DNA of 64,000 nt from Shinella sp. CPCC 101442 (GTDB taxonomy: Bacteria; Pseudomonadota; Alphaproteobacteria; Rhizobiales; Rhizobiaceae). The notes under the pieces were generated by a model that saw only the letters and a program-made list of their open reading frames with translations, was not told the origin of the DNA and made no database searches. Shown here piece by piece: positions 8,702 through 15,829 of this stretch (position 1 is the stretch's first letter; each line of letters begins with the position of its first letter). Position numbers and translations under genes: made by a program. Where the stretch lies: the NCBI RefSeq assembly GCF_024704725.1, contig NZ_JALIQS010000002.1, positions 434,001-498,000 of the forward strand, in the 5' to 3' direction.

Positions 8702-9166
8702 TCAGGTGCCGCGCACCAGCCGCTCCAGTCCGTCGGCGAGCGTGGCGGCGACTGCATCCTCCACCTTCGCGCCGAGATGGCGCTCTATCGCAGCCGCGTA
8801 GACGGTCCAGAGCCGGGCCCGCATCGCGCGCCCCTCCCCGGTCACGAGCACCCAGCGGCCGCGTCCATCCTCCGGTAGAATCTCGCGACGCACGAGGCCC
8901 GCCTCCTCCATGCGGTCGAGCAGGCGGGAGAGATTGTGCTGGGCCAGCAGCGTGCGCTCCTCGATCTCGAAGGGGCGAAGCCGCCCGTCTTCCGTACGCA
9001 CCAGCTCCCACAGCACATCGTACCAGGCGAGCGGCGGCATGCCGGCGGCCTTCAGATCCTGCTCGATGGCGGCAAGGATGAGGCGCTGGGTCCGCATGAG
9101 GTGGATCCACAGCCGTGTGACGGCTTCGGACGGTTCTGGAGTAGTCTCGGTCGAGGAGGTGATCAT
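8702..9166 (-). CDS. MarR-family transcriptional regulator
   Basis: About 154 residues of winged-helix MarR type. It has dimerisation helices at both ends, a central HTH (EERTLLAQHNLSRLLDRME) and a wing with LPEDGRGRWVLVTGEG. Members repress detoxification or efflux genes and release DNA on binding phenolics or oxidants. It diverges from a glutathione transferase with two matching operator boxes in between. The start is ambiguous: the ATG at 9184 would place one operator box inside the coding region, while the ATG at 9166 lies just beyond that box. Neither has a clear Shine-Dalgarno, so a short or leaderless message is possible. Autoregulation and control of the transferase are inferred from layout. 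Confidence 0.88.
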   Translation of the reverse strand: MITSSTETTPEPSEAVTRLWIHLMRTQRLILAAIEQDLKAAGMPPLAWYDVLWELVRTEDGRLRPFEIEERTLLAQHNLSRLLDRMEEAGLVRREILPEDGRGRWVLVTGEGRAMRARLWTVYAAAIERHLGAKVEDAVAATLADGLERLVRGT

Positions 9167-9168
9167 AG

Positions 9169-9180
9169 ATGCAATTACAT
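9169..9180. promoter_or_regulatory. Probable MarR operator box 1 (ATGCAATTACAT)
   Basis: Near-palindrome differing by one base from box 2. It abuts the regulator start codon. The two boxes are 43 bp apart, about four helical turns, on the same DNA face. Confidence 0.65.
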
Positions 9181-9185
9181 ACATC

Positions 9186-9214
9186 TTGACGGCATTGGCA
9201 AGGTTTTATATATG
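9186..9214 (+). promoter_or_regulatory. Sigma-70-type promoter of the glutathione transferase gene
   Basis: TTGACG (9186-9191), 17-base spacer, TATATG (9209-9214). The -10 overlaps operator box 2 and the -35 follows operator box 1, which is the arrangement expected of a repressible promoter. Confidence 0.6.
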
Positions 9215-9223
9215 CAATTGCAT
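9212..9223. promoter_or_regulatory. Probable MarR operator box 2 (ATGCAATTGCAT)
   Basis: Perfect 12-bp palindrome overlapping the -10 box of the transferase promoter. Occupation by the divergently encoded MarR protein should block RNA polymerase. Confidence 0.65.
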
Positions 9224-9320
9224 TCAGTTCGAGCCGAAGACAGTCCATGCCCAAACCCGAAGCGATCTGACCGGCCATGCACTCAACCCCTCGCGTTGAA
9301 CAATGCCAAGGAGTTTTCCT

Positions 9321-10004
9321 ATGACAGCAGCCCGATTGATTCTCGTCAGCCACCATCTCTGCCCCTATGTGCAGCGCGCGGCCATCGCGCTTGCCGAAAA
9401 GGGCGTGCCCTTCGAGCGCCGCACCATCGACCTTGCGGCCAAGCCCGACTGGTTCCTCGCGCTTTCGCCGCTCGGCAAGGTGCCGCTGCTGCTGGTGCGC
9501 CAGCCTGACGGCAGCGAGGTGGTGCTCTTCGAAAGCGCCGTCATCTGCGAATATCTCGAGGACACCGAGACCGAAACACCGCTCCACCCCGCCGATCCGC
9601 TGCAACGCGCCCGGCACCGTGGCTGGATAGAGTTCGGCTCCTCCATCCTCGGAGATCTCTGGGGTTTCGAAACGGCGAAGGATGCCGGGACCTACGAGAC
9701 GAAACGCAGGGCGCTGATCGAAAAGTTCACGCGCGTCGAGGAGGCGCTTGGCGACGGCCCCTTCTTCGCCGGCGAGACCTTCAGTCTCGTCGATGCGGTC
9801 TTCGCGCCGGTCTTCCGCTATTTCGATACCTTCGACACGCTGGTGCCAACGGAGGTTTTCGACGGCTTGCCCAAGGTCACCCGCTGGCGGGCGGCGCTTG
9901 CAGCACGGCCGAGCGTCCGGGGTGCCGTTGCCGAAGACTATGCCGAGCGGCTGAAAACCTTCCTCGCGCAGCATGATGCCTGGCTGCTGAAACTGGCCGG
10001 CTGA
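9321..10004 (+). CDS. Glutathione S-transferase family protein
   Basis: A 227-residue GST. The thioredoxin-like N-terminal domain has HHLCPYVQRA, with Cys14 in the position used by omega/beta-type Cys-GSTs, then the cis-Pro loop GKVPLLL and the glutathione-binding FESAVICEYLED. The C-terminal half is the all-helical substrate domain. Cys-type enzymes favour thiol transfer, dehalogenation or reductive deglutathionylation over conjugation. AAGGAG seven bases before the ATG at 9321 fixes the start; an in-frame ATG at 9303 lacks such a site. It is probably repressed by the divergent MarR protein. The true substrate is unknown. Confidence 0.93.
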   Translation: MTAARLILVSHHLCPYVQRAAIALAEKGVPFERRTIDLAAKPDWFLALSPLGKVPLLLVRQPDGSEVVLFESAVICEYLEDTETETPLHPADPLQRARHRGWIEFGSSILGDLWGFETAKDAGTYETKRRALIEKFTRVEEALGDGPFFAGETFSLVDAVFAPVFRYFDTFDTLVPTEVFDGLPKVTRWRAALAARPSVRGAVAEDYAERLKTFLAQHDAWLLKLAG

Positions 10005-10023
10005 GGCCTCCAATCCAAAGAAA

Positions 10024-10054
10024 AACCGCTGGAAACGGATCGTTTCCAGCGGTT
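10024..10054. terminator. Bidirectional terminator between GST and caspase/Sel1 genes
   Basis: Perfect 14-bp stem AACCGCTGGAAACG with a GAT loop. It is flanked by CTTTATTT on the right and A-rich sequence on the left, so it can serve both convergent genes. Confidence 0.88.
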
Positions 10055-10079
10055 CTTTATTTCAGGCTTTTCCGTCGGA

Positions 10080-13000
10080 TCAGGTGCGGGCGGCCAGGCG
10101 GTCGATCGCGTTCTGCGTCGAGGTGCCGAAATCGCCATCGATCGGGCCGCTGTAATAGCCGCGATCCTTCAGGATTTGCTGGAACTCCTTGCGGAACTGC
10201 GGCGTGAAGTTCGCCGGAGACCCCTTGAGTTCCTGCAGCTTGCCCTGATCGCCGCCTTCGACGCTGGCGGCGGCCCAGCGGGCTGCCTCCTTGGCGTTGG
10301 AGCGCGTGCCGAGACCCTGGTCGTAAAGCCGCGACAGGTTGCCCATGGCGTAGGTGTTGCCGCCATTGGCCGCCTTTTCGTACCAGTCGATCGCCTGGGC
10401 ATAATCCTGCTTCACGCCGTTGCCGACGTCGTAGAGCCAGCCCAGCGAGGCCATCGAATAGTAGTCGTTCTGGGCAGCGGCCTTTTCGTACCAGTTGCGC
10501 GCTTCGGCATAATCGACCGCAACGCCCAGACCGGACTGATAGGCATAACCGACGGAGGACATGGCGTTCACATCGCCGCCTTCCGCGCCCTTCTTGTACC
10601 AGTCAAGCGAGACATTGTAGTCGCGCTGGGTGCCGAGACCCTCGCGGTAGAACCAGCCCATCGTGGCCTGCGCGTTGGCATAGCCCTGCTGGGCCGCCTT
10701 GCTGTACCATCTGAAGGCTTCCTCATAGTCCTTGCGCGTGCCGTTGTAGCCTTCGCGATAGAGCCAGCCCAGCGAGGCCTGCCCATAGGGGTTTCCACCG
10801 TTCGAGGCCTGCTCGAACATACGTGTGCCCTTGGCCATGTCGACCGGGCCGTCCGTGCCGTAGATCGAATACCAGGCAAGGTTGGTCAGGGCGTAGAGAT
10901 TCCCCTCATCCGCAGCCTTCTGGTAATGCTCGCGTGCCTTTGCAAAGTTCTTCGCGGCATCGTGGGCGCGGCCCAGCATGTTGCGAACCGAGTTGTCCGT
11001 CGGGTTGGCATTGAGTGCCGCTTCGCAGACGGAGATCGCGCGACCGTAATCGATGTTGGCGAAGAGCTTGCCGAGGAAGCCCGGACGCAGGTTCGGTTCA
11101 CCGGCCAGTTCGTAGCACTGGTCGATATCCGATCCGCTCGTGAGCGTCGACGTCGACTGGTCAGTCGTCGTGACGGTCGAGGTGCCGCTGCTCGACAGCG
11201 ACGTGCTGTCGTTGCGGCCGGCGGCGAGCTTGTCGATGGCGGCGAGCGTTGCCGCGCCGAATTCGCCATCGGCCGAGCCGCTGTAGTAGCCGCGCTCGAT
11301 CAGAAGGCTCTGCAACTCCTTGCGGAAGGCAACGGTGAAGTTGCCGGAGGTTTCCTTCAGTTCCTTCAGCTTGGCAGGATCGCCGCTTTCGACGGCGGCG
11401 GCAGCCCAGCGGACAGCCTCCTTGGCGTCTGCCGGCGTGCCGAGGCCCTGGTCGTAGAGACGAGACAGGTTGCCCATGGCATAAGCGCTACCGGAATTGG
11501 CGGCCTTTTCGTACCAGTAGCGGGCTTCGACATAGTCCTGCTTGACGCCGTTGCCGACGTCATAGAGCCAGGCAAGCGAGGCCATCGAGTAGGAATCGCC
11601 GATATTGGCGGCCTTCTCGTACCAGACCTTGGCTTCCGCATAATCCTGCGCCGTGCCGAGGCCGTTCTGGTAGGCCCAGCCGAGCGAGGACATGGCGTTG
11701 GCGTCGCCGGCATCCGCAGCCTTGCGGTACCAGGTGAGCGACTGGACGTAATCCTGCGAAACGCCGAGGCCTTCGCGGTAGAACCAGCCCATCGTCGCCA
11801 TGGCATTGGCATAGCCCTGGTTGGCCGACTGCTGATACCATTTTACCGCTTCGGCATAGTCCTGGCGCGTGCCGCCATAACCTTCGCGGTAGAGCCAGCC
11901 GAGCGAGGCCTGGCCGTAGGAATTACCGGCGGTCGAAGCCCTCTCGAGCATCGAAAGGCCCTTCGGCACATCGACCGGGCCATCCGTGCCGTAGATCGAG
12001 AACCAGGCAAGGTTGGTCAGCGCATACATGTTGCCGAGCTCGATCGCCTTTTCGTAGTTGCGACGGGCCTCGACATAATTGCGGTCGGCGTCCTGCGCAC
12101 GGCCGAGCAGGTTGACCAGCATGCCGTCGGACGGGTTTTCGTTGACGGCCTGCGCGCAGGCGGAAAGCGCCCGCTTGGCATCGATCTTCAGGAAGTTGAC
12201 GCCCAGGAAGCCGGGCAGCGACTGCGGTTCGCCGGCAAGCAGGAAGCAATCCCGCGAGGCGGCCGTTTCCTTGGAGGCGACATCGACGCTGAGGCCCTTT
12301 TTCGGCTCGAGCGCTGCGATGAGATGTTCGGCGTCGCTGCGATGCTTGCTGTCCGGATAGCGCTCAAGGAAACGCTGGAGAGCGGCCGCGTCGGTCGATT
12401 CCTTCAGCGCGTCCCAAGCGATGCCATCGGCATCCTGCCCGTCGTTCTGGGTGGCTTCCTTGAGGCTGGCGAGCTTCTTCTCCGCCAGCATCTTGTAGAC
12501 CGGGTCCTTGCCGTGCTTGGCGATGAACGCGTTGATCAGATCTTCATCGGCGAGGTCACGGATGTTCTGCCAGTCGGCAGCCGCTTCGGACTGACCGTTC
12601 GGCGAGACTTCCGTGTTGCCGCTGTTGGTGACGTTGATGTTCACTTCCTTGATGTTCAGGAAGATCTGCGCACCGCCGAGCGAACCATAGACGAAGGGTT
12701 CCTGCTCGCGGTTGGTGGCTTCCACCACCTCGTCGCGCACCTTGCCGAGCGCAATGCGCACGTCGAGGCCGGGCTCGGTCAGGTATTTGGAAAGCGCGGT
12801 TGCGAACGGGCTGTTCTTGCCTTCGCCGTCAAGCGCCACCGTGCCGGCCTTCGAAGCGAAGGCGATCAGCGTGTCGGCCGATTCGGGCTCCACACGGGCA
12901 AGACCGCGCGTCACGGCACGGGTGCCGACCGAACGCGTCATGGATTGCGAAAACGGATTGTTGCGGCAGGCATCGAGAATGAAAAGCTTCAGCTTCTTGG

Positions 13001-13430
13001 CGCCTTCCAGCGACCGCTGAACGCGATCGATGGCCACACTCTCGTCCTCGACGTCGCGGTCGCTCTTCAGCGCCGCATCGACGGGAATGAGGTAATTGAC
13101 CCCGTTCATCTCCATCGCGTGGCCGGAATAATAGACCACCGCCATGTCCGCGTCAGCGGACTCGTCCTCGAACTCGCGCAACGCCTTCACCATGGCGGAG
13201 CGGTCGAGATCGAGCACGGTCTTCACGGAATCGAAACCAGCCGCCTCGAACGACGCGCGCATCAGCTCGACGTCGTTGGCGGGGTTGTTCAGCTGAGCGG
13301 TCTCTTCGTATTTCTGATTGCCTATCAACAGCGCAACGCGTTTCGCCTCAGCGGCGCCCGCATTGAACACGACGACGGCGATCGACACGAAGAACACCGG
13401 CGCCCAGCGTTTTTGTATTCGCTTGAACAT
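10080..13430 (-). CDS. Secreted caspase-fold (orthocaspase) protein with two Sel1-repeat modules
   Basis: 1,116 residues. A signal-anchor (APVFFVSIAVVVFNAGAAEA) is followed by a peptidase C14 caspase domain at about 30-250, with the catalytic pair His104 (VYYSGHAMEMNG) and Cys155 (FILDACRNNPF). A linker leads to two tandem copies of a module of about 345 residues. Each module begins with C-x-LAGEP, continues with TPR-like and about six Sel1 repeats (for example GWLYREGY, WYEKAAN), and ends with a peptidoglycan-binding-like helix bundle (RGYYSGSADGEFG and RGYYSGPIDGDFG). CCGGAGGG before the ATG at 13430 fixes the start; the frame is open 80 codons further upstream. Similar caspase-Sel1 proteins occur in Rhizobiales but their role is largely unknown. 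It probably works in the periplasm. Confidence 0.88.
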   Translation of the reverse strand: MFKRIQKRWAPVFFVSIAVVVFNAGAAEAKRVALLIGNQKYEETAQLNNPANDVELMRASFEAAGFDSVKTVLDLDRSAMVKALREFEDESADADMAVVYYSGHAMEMNGVNYLIPVDAALKSDRDVEDESVAIDRVQRSLEGAKKLKLFILDACRNNPFSQSMTRSVGTRAVTRGLARVEPESADTLIAFASKAGTVALDGEGKNSPFATALSKYLTEPGLDVRIALGKVRDEVVEATNREQEPFVYGSLGGAQIFLNIKEVNINVTNSGNTEVSPNGQSEAAADWQNIRDLADEDLINAFIAKHGKDPVYKMLAEKKLASLKEATQNDGQDADGIAWDALKESTDAAALQRFLERYPDSKHRSDAEHLIAALEPKKGLSVDVASKETAASRDCFLLAGEPQSLPGFLGVNFLKIDAKRALSACAQAVNENPSDGMLVNLLGRAQDADRNYVEARRNYEKAIELGNMYALTNLAWFSIYGTDGPVDVPKGLSMLERASTAGNSYGQASLGWLYREGYGGTRQDYAEAVKWYQQSANQGYANAMATMGWFYREGLGVSQDYVQSLTWYRKAADAGDANAMSSLGWAYQNGLGTAQDYAEAKVWYEKAANIGDSYSMASLAWLYDVGNGVKQDYVEARYWYEKAANSGSAYAMGNLSRLYDQGLGTPADAKEAVRWAAAAVESGDPAKLKELKETSGNFTVAFRKELQSLLIERGYYSGSADGEFGAATLAAIDKLAAGRNDSTSLSSSGTSTVTTTDQSTSTLTSGSDIDQCYELAGEPNLRPGFLGKLFANIDYGRAISVCEAALNANPTDNSVRNMLGRAHDAAKNFAKAREHYQKAADEGNLYALTNLAWYSIYGTDGPVDMAKGTRMFEQASNGGNPYGQASLGWLYREGYNGTRKDYEEAFRWYSKAAQQGYANAQATMGWFYREGLGTQRDYNVSLDWYKKGAEGGDVNAMSSVGYAYQSGLGVAVDYAEARNWYEKAAAQNDYYSMASLGWLYDVGNGVKQDYAQAIDWYEKAANGGNTYAMGNLSRLYDQGLGTRSNAKEAARWAAASVEGGDQGKLQELKGSPANFTPQFRKEFQQILKDRGYYSGPIDGDFGTSTQNAIDRLAART

Positions 13431-13528
13431 GCCCTTCCCTCCGGCATTATTGCCGCCAGTATTACGTATGGGCCTAGCGGTTTCAATGACTAAGCCGGCG
13501 GATTTTTTTGGCCGGATCGCCGAAAAAA

Positions 13529-14650
13529 TCACGCGGGGGCGATTTCCACCCAGCGACCTTGCCGGGAAGATTCGGCCATGGCGTGCACGGACTGCTCGAT
13601 GCGCAGGCCATGGTTGAAGTCGATGGAATGCGACGCCATGCCGGCGATGGCGGCGATCAGCTCGCGGCATTCTATGACCTTGAGATCGTTGAAGCCGAGG
13701 CCGTGGCCGGGCGCCGGAATGAAACGGTCATAGGGCTTGTGGTGCGGTGCCGTCAGGATTGTGGAAAAGCCCTGCTCGGTGGCGCGGCCATCCGTCGTAT
13801 AGAGCTGGAACTCGTTCATGCGCTCCTGATCGTAGAGGATCGAGCCCTTCGAACCATAAATCTGCAGCGCGATGCGACCCTTACGGCCCCAGGCCGAGCG
13901 GTTGGCCATCAGCACGCCGGAAATGCCGCCGGGAAGGCGCATCAGGACGCTGGCAATATCGTGGTTTTCGACGTCGCGGCGGCCACCATCCTTCAGCGGG
14001 CGGTCGGCATAGGGTTTGGCGAGCGATGCGATGACCGCCTCGACATGGCCGAACAGGCTCCACAGCAGCGAGAGCGGATGCACGGCAAAATCATCGAGTG
14101 CGCCGTAACCGGAGGTCGCTTCGCTCTTCCAGTAGAACAGCGCCTCCGGATCGGCCATGAAATCCTCGTCCATCTCGATGCGGACGTGATTGACCGTGCC
14201 GATGGCGCCTTCATCCAGCAGCGAACGGATGTGCCGCATCACGGGGTTCTGGATGTAATTATAGCCCATGACCGCGATCTTGCCGGACGACCGCTGGGCG
14301 GCAAGCATGCGCTCGGCATCGGCAAAGGCCGGCGCCATCGGCTTTTCGCACCAGACATGTTTTCCGGCATCAAGGGCGGCGATGGCCATCTCGGCATGGA
14401 ACTGGTTCGGCGTGGTGACGGAAATCACATCGACATCCGGATCAGCAAGCAGGTCGCGCCAATTGGCGGTCGCCTTGGCGAAACCGAATTCGCGGGCACG
14501 GCTCGCCGCGAGATCCGCATTGGCTTCGGCGAGATGCACGAGGCGCGGGCGGTCGACATCGCCGAAGACCGTGCTGACATTGTTCCAGGCGAGCGCATGG
14601 CACTTGCCCATGTAGCCCGTGCCGATCAATCCGATTCCCAAGGCCTTCAT
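13529..14650 (-). CDS. Gfo/Idh/MocA-family oxidoreductase, inositol-linked (IolY-like)
   Basis: A 373-residue NAD(P)-dependent dehydrogenase. The Rossmann motif GLIGTGYMG is at residues 7-15, the conserved CEKPMA with Lys103 follows, and the C-terminal substrate domain contains the DDFAVHPLSLLW segment with the catalytic-type His. AGCGGAGGAA precedes the ATG at 14650. It diverges from iolR, which suggests an inositol-isomer or inosose dehydrogenase. In Sinorhizobium meliloti the corresponding gene next to iolR (iolY, smc01163) is reported to be co-oriented with iolRCDEB, whereas here it points the other way. The exact substrate is not shown by the sequence. Confidence 0.85.
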   Translation of the reverse strand: MKALGIGLIGTGYMGKCHALAWNNVSTVFGDVDRPRLVHLAEANADLAASRAREFGFAKATANWRDLLADPDVDVISVTTPNQFHAEMAIAALDAGKHVWCEKPMAPAFADAERMLAAQRSSGKIAVMGYNYIQNPVMRHIRSLLDEGAIGTVNHVRIEMDEDFMADPEALFYWKSEATSGYGALDDFAVHPLSLLWSLFGHVEAVIASLAKPYADRPLKDGGRRDVENHDIASVLMRLPGGISGVLMANRSAWGRKGRIALQIYGSKGSILYDQERMNEFQLYTTDGRATEQGFSTILTAPHHKPYDRFIPAPGHGLGFNDLKVIECRELIAAIAGMASHSIDFNHGLRIEQSVHAMAESSRQGRWVEIAPA

Positions 14651-14797
14651 GACATTTCCTCCGCTGTGTCTCCGCGCAGTTCCAGACGCAAAACCGCTAC
14701 GCAGTTTTGCTGGAATTGCTATATCTCGCCACAAGGGCGCTCCAAGCGTCATGCATAGCGGGAAAGATTTGGAACGAAAACTATCTTTTCTCGAGAT

Positions 14798-14815
14798 ATG
14801 GAATATTTATTTCAT
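14798..14815. promoter_or_regulatory. Candidate IolR operator upstream of iolR (ATGGAA-N6-TTTCAT)
   Basis: It differs by one base from the reported S. meliloti IolR consensus GGAA-N6-TTCC (here TTTC). The identical half-sites ATGGAA and TTTCAT recur at 15757-15774 before iolC. It lies 36 bases before the iolR start, fitting autorepression. Confidence 0.55.
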
Positions 14816-14851
14816 TCGTAGCAGAATGGCCGCACGAGGAGGACTGGATCC

Positions 14852-15724
14852 ATGAACGACACCGAGGCGGCCCTGGCGCGGGTACCGCGCGATTTCGACA
14901 GCCTGCGCAGCGTGATCATCGAGCGCAAGGCAACCATGCCGAAACGATTGGCGCAGGTGGCGGCCTACGCGCTCTCCAACCCGGACGAGATGGCCTTCGG
15001 TACCGCGGCGAGCATCGCAACGGCAGCGGATGTGCAGCCTTCCACCCTGGTGCGTCTGGCCCATCACCTCGGCTACGAAGGTTTTTCGGACCTCCAGAAC
15101 GTTTTTCGCGCCCGGCTGCGCGACCGCACATTGTCTTACGAAGAGCGCCTTCTCACGCTGGAAGCAGGTCCCGCAGTCAACAGCGATACGGAACTGCTCT
15201 CCGGCTTCCTGACGGCGGCAAGCCAGTCGGTCGCGCGGCTCGCCAGCACCATCGACGGCGAGACCTTCTCGAAATCCGTCGATCTGCTGGCCCGCGCGGA
15301 AACAATCTATCTCGTCGCCAAGCGCCGTTCCTATCCGCTGACCGCCCATATCGCCTATGCCTTTGGCAAGCTTGCCATCCGCCACCAGATCATCGCCTCG
15401 CCGAACGGTATCGATCCCGAAATGACGCAGTTTGCGACGAACAAGGATGCGGTCATCGCCGCGAGCTTTGCGCCCTACGCCGCCGAAAGCCTGACGCAGG
15501 CGCAGGAACTGGCGGGGCGCGGCGTGCCGATCGTTGCGATCACCGACTCGGTTTTCTCGCCGCTTGCCGCCTCCGCCACATACTGGTTCGAAGTCTCGGA
15601 AGCCGACTATGCCGGCTTTCGCTCGCTCTCCGCCTCCATGGCGCTTGCCATGGCGCTGCCCGTTGCGATTGCCGAAAAGCGGCGCAGCCTGCGGCGCGCG
15701 CCGAAACGAAATGCTGTGGAATAG
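14852..15724 (+). CDS. iolR: RpiR-family transcriptional regulator of inositol catabolism
   Basis: 290 residues. An N-terminal RpiR helix-turn-helix occupies about residues 20-95 (KRLAQVAAYALSNPDEMAF, IATAADVQPSTLVRLAHHLG). A C-terminal SIS sugar-phosphate-binding domain spans about 130-275 (TIYLVAKRRSYPLT, VIAASFAPYAAES, VPIVAITDS). In S. meliloti the RpiR-type IolR represses the iol genes and is relieved by a late phosphorylated intermediate; the SIS domain fits that. GAGGAGG lies upstream of the ATG. It stands directly before iolC and probably forms one operon with iolCDEB. Confidence 0.93.
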   Translation: MNDTEAALARVPRDFDSLRSVIIERKATMPKRLAQVAAYALSNPDEMAFGTAASIATAADVQPSTLVRLAHHLGYEGFSDLQNVFRARLRDRTLSYEERLLTLEAGPAVNSDTELLSGFLTAASQSVARLASTIDGETFSKSVDLLARAETIYLVAKRRSYPLTAHIAYAFGKLAIRHQIIASPNGIDPEMTQFATNKDAVIAASFAPYAAESLTQAQELAGRGVPIVAITDSVFSPLAASATYWFEVSEADYAGFRSLSASMALAMALPVAIAEKRRSLRRAPKRNAVE

Positions 15725-15727
15725 AAA

Positions 15728-15743
15728 CGGAATGAATATTCCG
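15728..15743. promoter_or_regulatory. IolR operator, perfect (CGGAAT-N4-ATTCCG)
   Basis: It matches GGAA-N6-TTCC exactly and extends to 6-bp perfect arms. It starts 3 bases after the iolR stop codon and 30 bp (about three turns) before a second, variant site. Confidence 0.7.
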
Positions 15744-15756
15744 AATTGACAGAATA

Positions 15757-15774
15757 ATGGAATTCATGTTTCAT
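15757..15774. promoter_or_regulatory. Candidate second IolR operator before iolC (ATGGAA-N6-TTTCAT)
   Basis: One-base variant of the IolR consensus, with the same half-sites as the site upstream of iolR at 14798. It lies 56 bases before the iolC start. Confidence 0.55.
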
Positions 15775-15829
15775 TTTCCCAACGTACCGCCGCAGTGAGA
15801 CGGTGGCGTCGCAAGACCGGGAGGAAGAC

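Noticed and set aside
10080-12250. Regularly spaced repeats that look at first like a tandem DNA repeat array or CRISPR
   Set aside because: The period is that of Sel1 protein repeats (about 36 codons) and the copies differ at third positions; there are no constant-length spacers.
10176-13493. A 1,105-codon open frame on the plus strand opposite the caspase/Sel1 gene, and similar long antisense frames (870-2330 minus, 17749-20094 minus, 58378-61560 plus)
   Set aside because: They mirror strongly biased GC-rich genes on the other strand, have no recognisable domains and lack ribosome sites; the opposite-strand genes have clear motifs.
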